A DNA stretch of 6,457 nt from Clostridia bacterium (lineage in GTDB: Bacteria; Bacillota; Clostridia; UMGS1883), in NCBI GenBank assembly GCA_021202495.1, contig JAJQCX010000028.1:1-6457 (forward strand). Reading direction: 5' to 3'. The notes beneath the pieces were generated by a model. That model was not told the origin of the DNA and ran no database searches. It worked only from the letters and a program-made list of their open reading frames with translations. A program made the position numbers and the translations under genes. This document shows positions 6,210 to 6,457 of this stretch, piece after piece; position 1 is the stretch's first letter, and each line of letters begins with the position of its first letter.

Positions 6210-6299
6210 GCGCCCGCAGGCGCATCGGCTCTCCTGAAAGGGGAGCTGTCACGCCTTCGGCGTGACTGAGGGGTTTCAAATTCCGCTCCGCGGAATTTG
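6210..6299. repeat. cluster of four short hairpins, probable dispersed palindromic repeat element
   Basis: Four stem-loops follow one another: GCGCC/GGCGC (6210-6223, 5 bp); GCTCTCCT/AGGGGAGC with one G-T pair (6228-6246); GTCACGCC/GGCGTGAC, perfect 8 bp with loop TTC (6248-6266); and CAAATTCCGC/GCGGAATTTG, perfect 10 bp with loop TCC (6277-6299). The core GGGGAGCTGTC-hairpin-GACTGAGGGG resembles an intergenic repeat I recall in many gut Clostridia genomes; that recall is unverified here. Only one copy is in the window. It is too short to encode a transposase and is not a good terminator, since no T-run follows the last stem. It sits upstream of the efflux operon's regulatory region. Confidence 0.6.
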
Positions 6300-6340
6300 T
6301 TCTGCAACTCTACACTCCGCACTTCAAACTCCTCACTCCC

Positions 6341-6457
6341 TTAAAACCCCACAATCACCCCGCCCCTCTCCGCGTAATACCAGCAAGTCCCCCTCATCGG
6401 CACAATTGAACTCCGCGCCAGCTTCCAAATCTCTCTTTTCTTTTCCGGCAGCCTCTA
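6341..6457 (-). other. right-edge stretch without a convincing gene
   Basis: On the minus strand one frame is open from a TAG at the very edge (6457-6455) to a TAA at 6343-6341. It gives 37 residues that look somewhat protein-like near the end (MRGTCWYYAERGGVIVGF). No ribosome site precedes the ATG. The codons are rich in AGG, GGG and GTG, unlike the three operon genes. A second minus frame is open from the edge to a stop near 6334 and has low-complexity G/E/R composition. Either could be the end of a gene beyond the window or a decayed remnant; I cannot decide from what is visible. Confidence 0.15.

Noticed and set aside
6248..6299. The perfect hairpins as Rho-independent terminators for a gene to the right
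   Set aside because: Neither stem is followed by a T-run on the minus strand (the third leads into GACAGCTCCCC, the fourth into GAAACCCC), and no clear gene ends just upstream. A repeat element explains the cluster better.

Overview
The window holds one operon, read right to left on the minus strand, that encodes a complete RND-type tripartite efflux pump: a TolC-like outer component (4827-6056), a lipoprotein membrane-fusion adaptor (3384-4793) and an HAE1-type RND transporter (254-3370). The gaps between genes are 33 and 13 nt. Each gene has its own ribosome binding site, and the RND site overlaps the adaptor stop codon. The order outer component, adaptor, pump resembles czcCBA-type operons, but the transporter carries the HAE1 (drug/amphiphile) signature and not a metal-efflux one. 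The substrate cannot be read from the sequence.

The organism is probably a Clostridia member of the Oscillospirales type (inference). The grounds are moderately GC-rich genes in AT-rich spacers, textbook sigma-A promoters, strong GGAGG ribosome sites, a SwrC-like RND variant, and a dispersed-repeat-like hairpin cluster in the right flank of a kind I recall from gut Clostridia. Such bacteria normally have one membrane and no outer membrane. This makes the TolC-like protein the most interesting item. It keeps both helical-hairpin repeats and the tip motifs that meet the adaptor, but the segments that should form the outer-membrane beta-barrel are missing or cut to short turns. In their place the protein has a signal peptide and an acidic N-terminal linker. 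The adaptor keeps the Arg-Leu-Ser tip motif used to dock TolC, on a long and nearly symmetrical coiled-coil hairpin. Together they suggest a pump whose exit duct crosses the cell wall and not an outer membrane.

Right flank (6057-6457): a leader with an inverted repeat, a TTGACA-17-TATACT promoter, two direct copies of an 11-bp motif 20 bp apart just upstream of the -35 box (one inside a perfect 17-bp palindrome), then a run of four short hairpins that looks like a dispersed repeat, then about 150 bp with no convincing gene. Left flank (1-253): a short tandem repeat, a probable terminator hairpin, and a second strong minus-strand promoter that should drive a gene starting just beyond position 1. 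No tRNA, rRNA, CRISPR array or transposase gene was seen.
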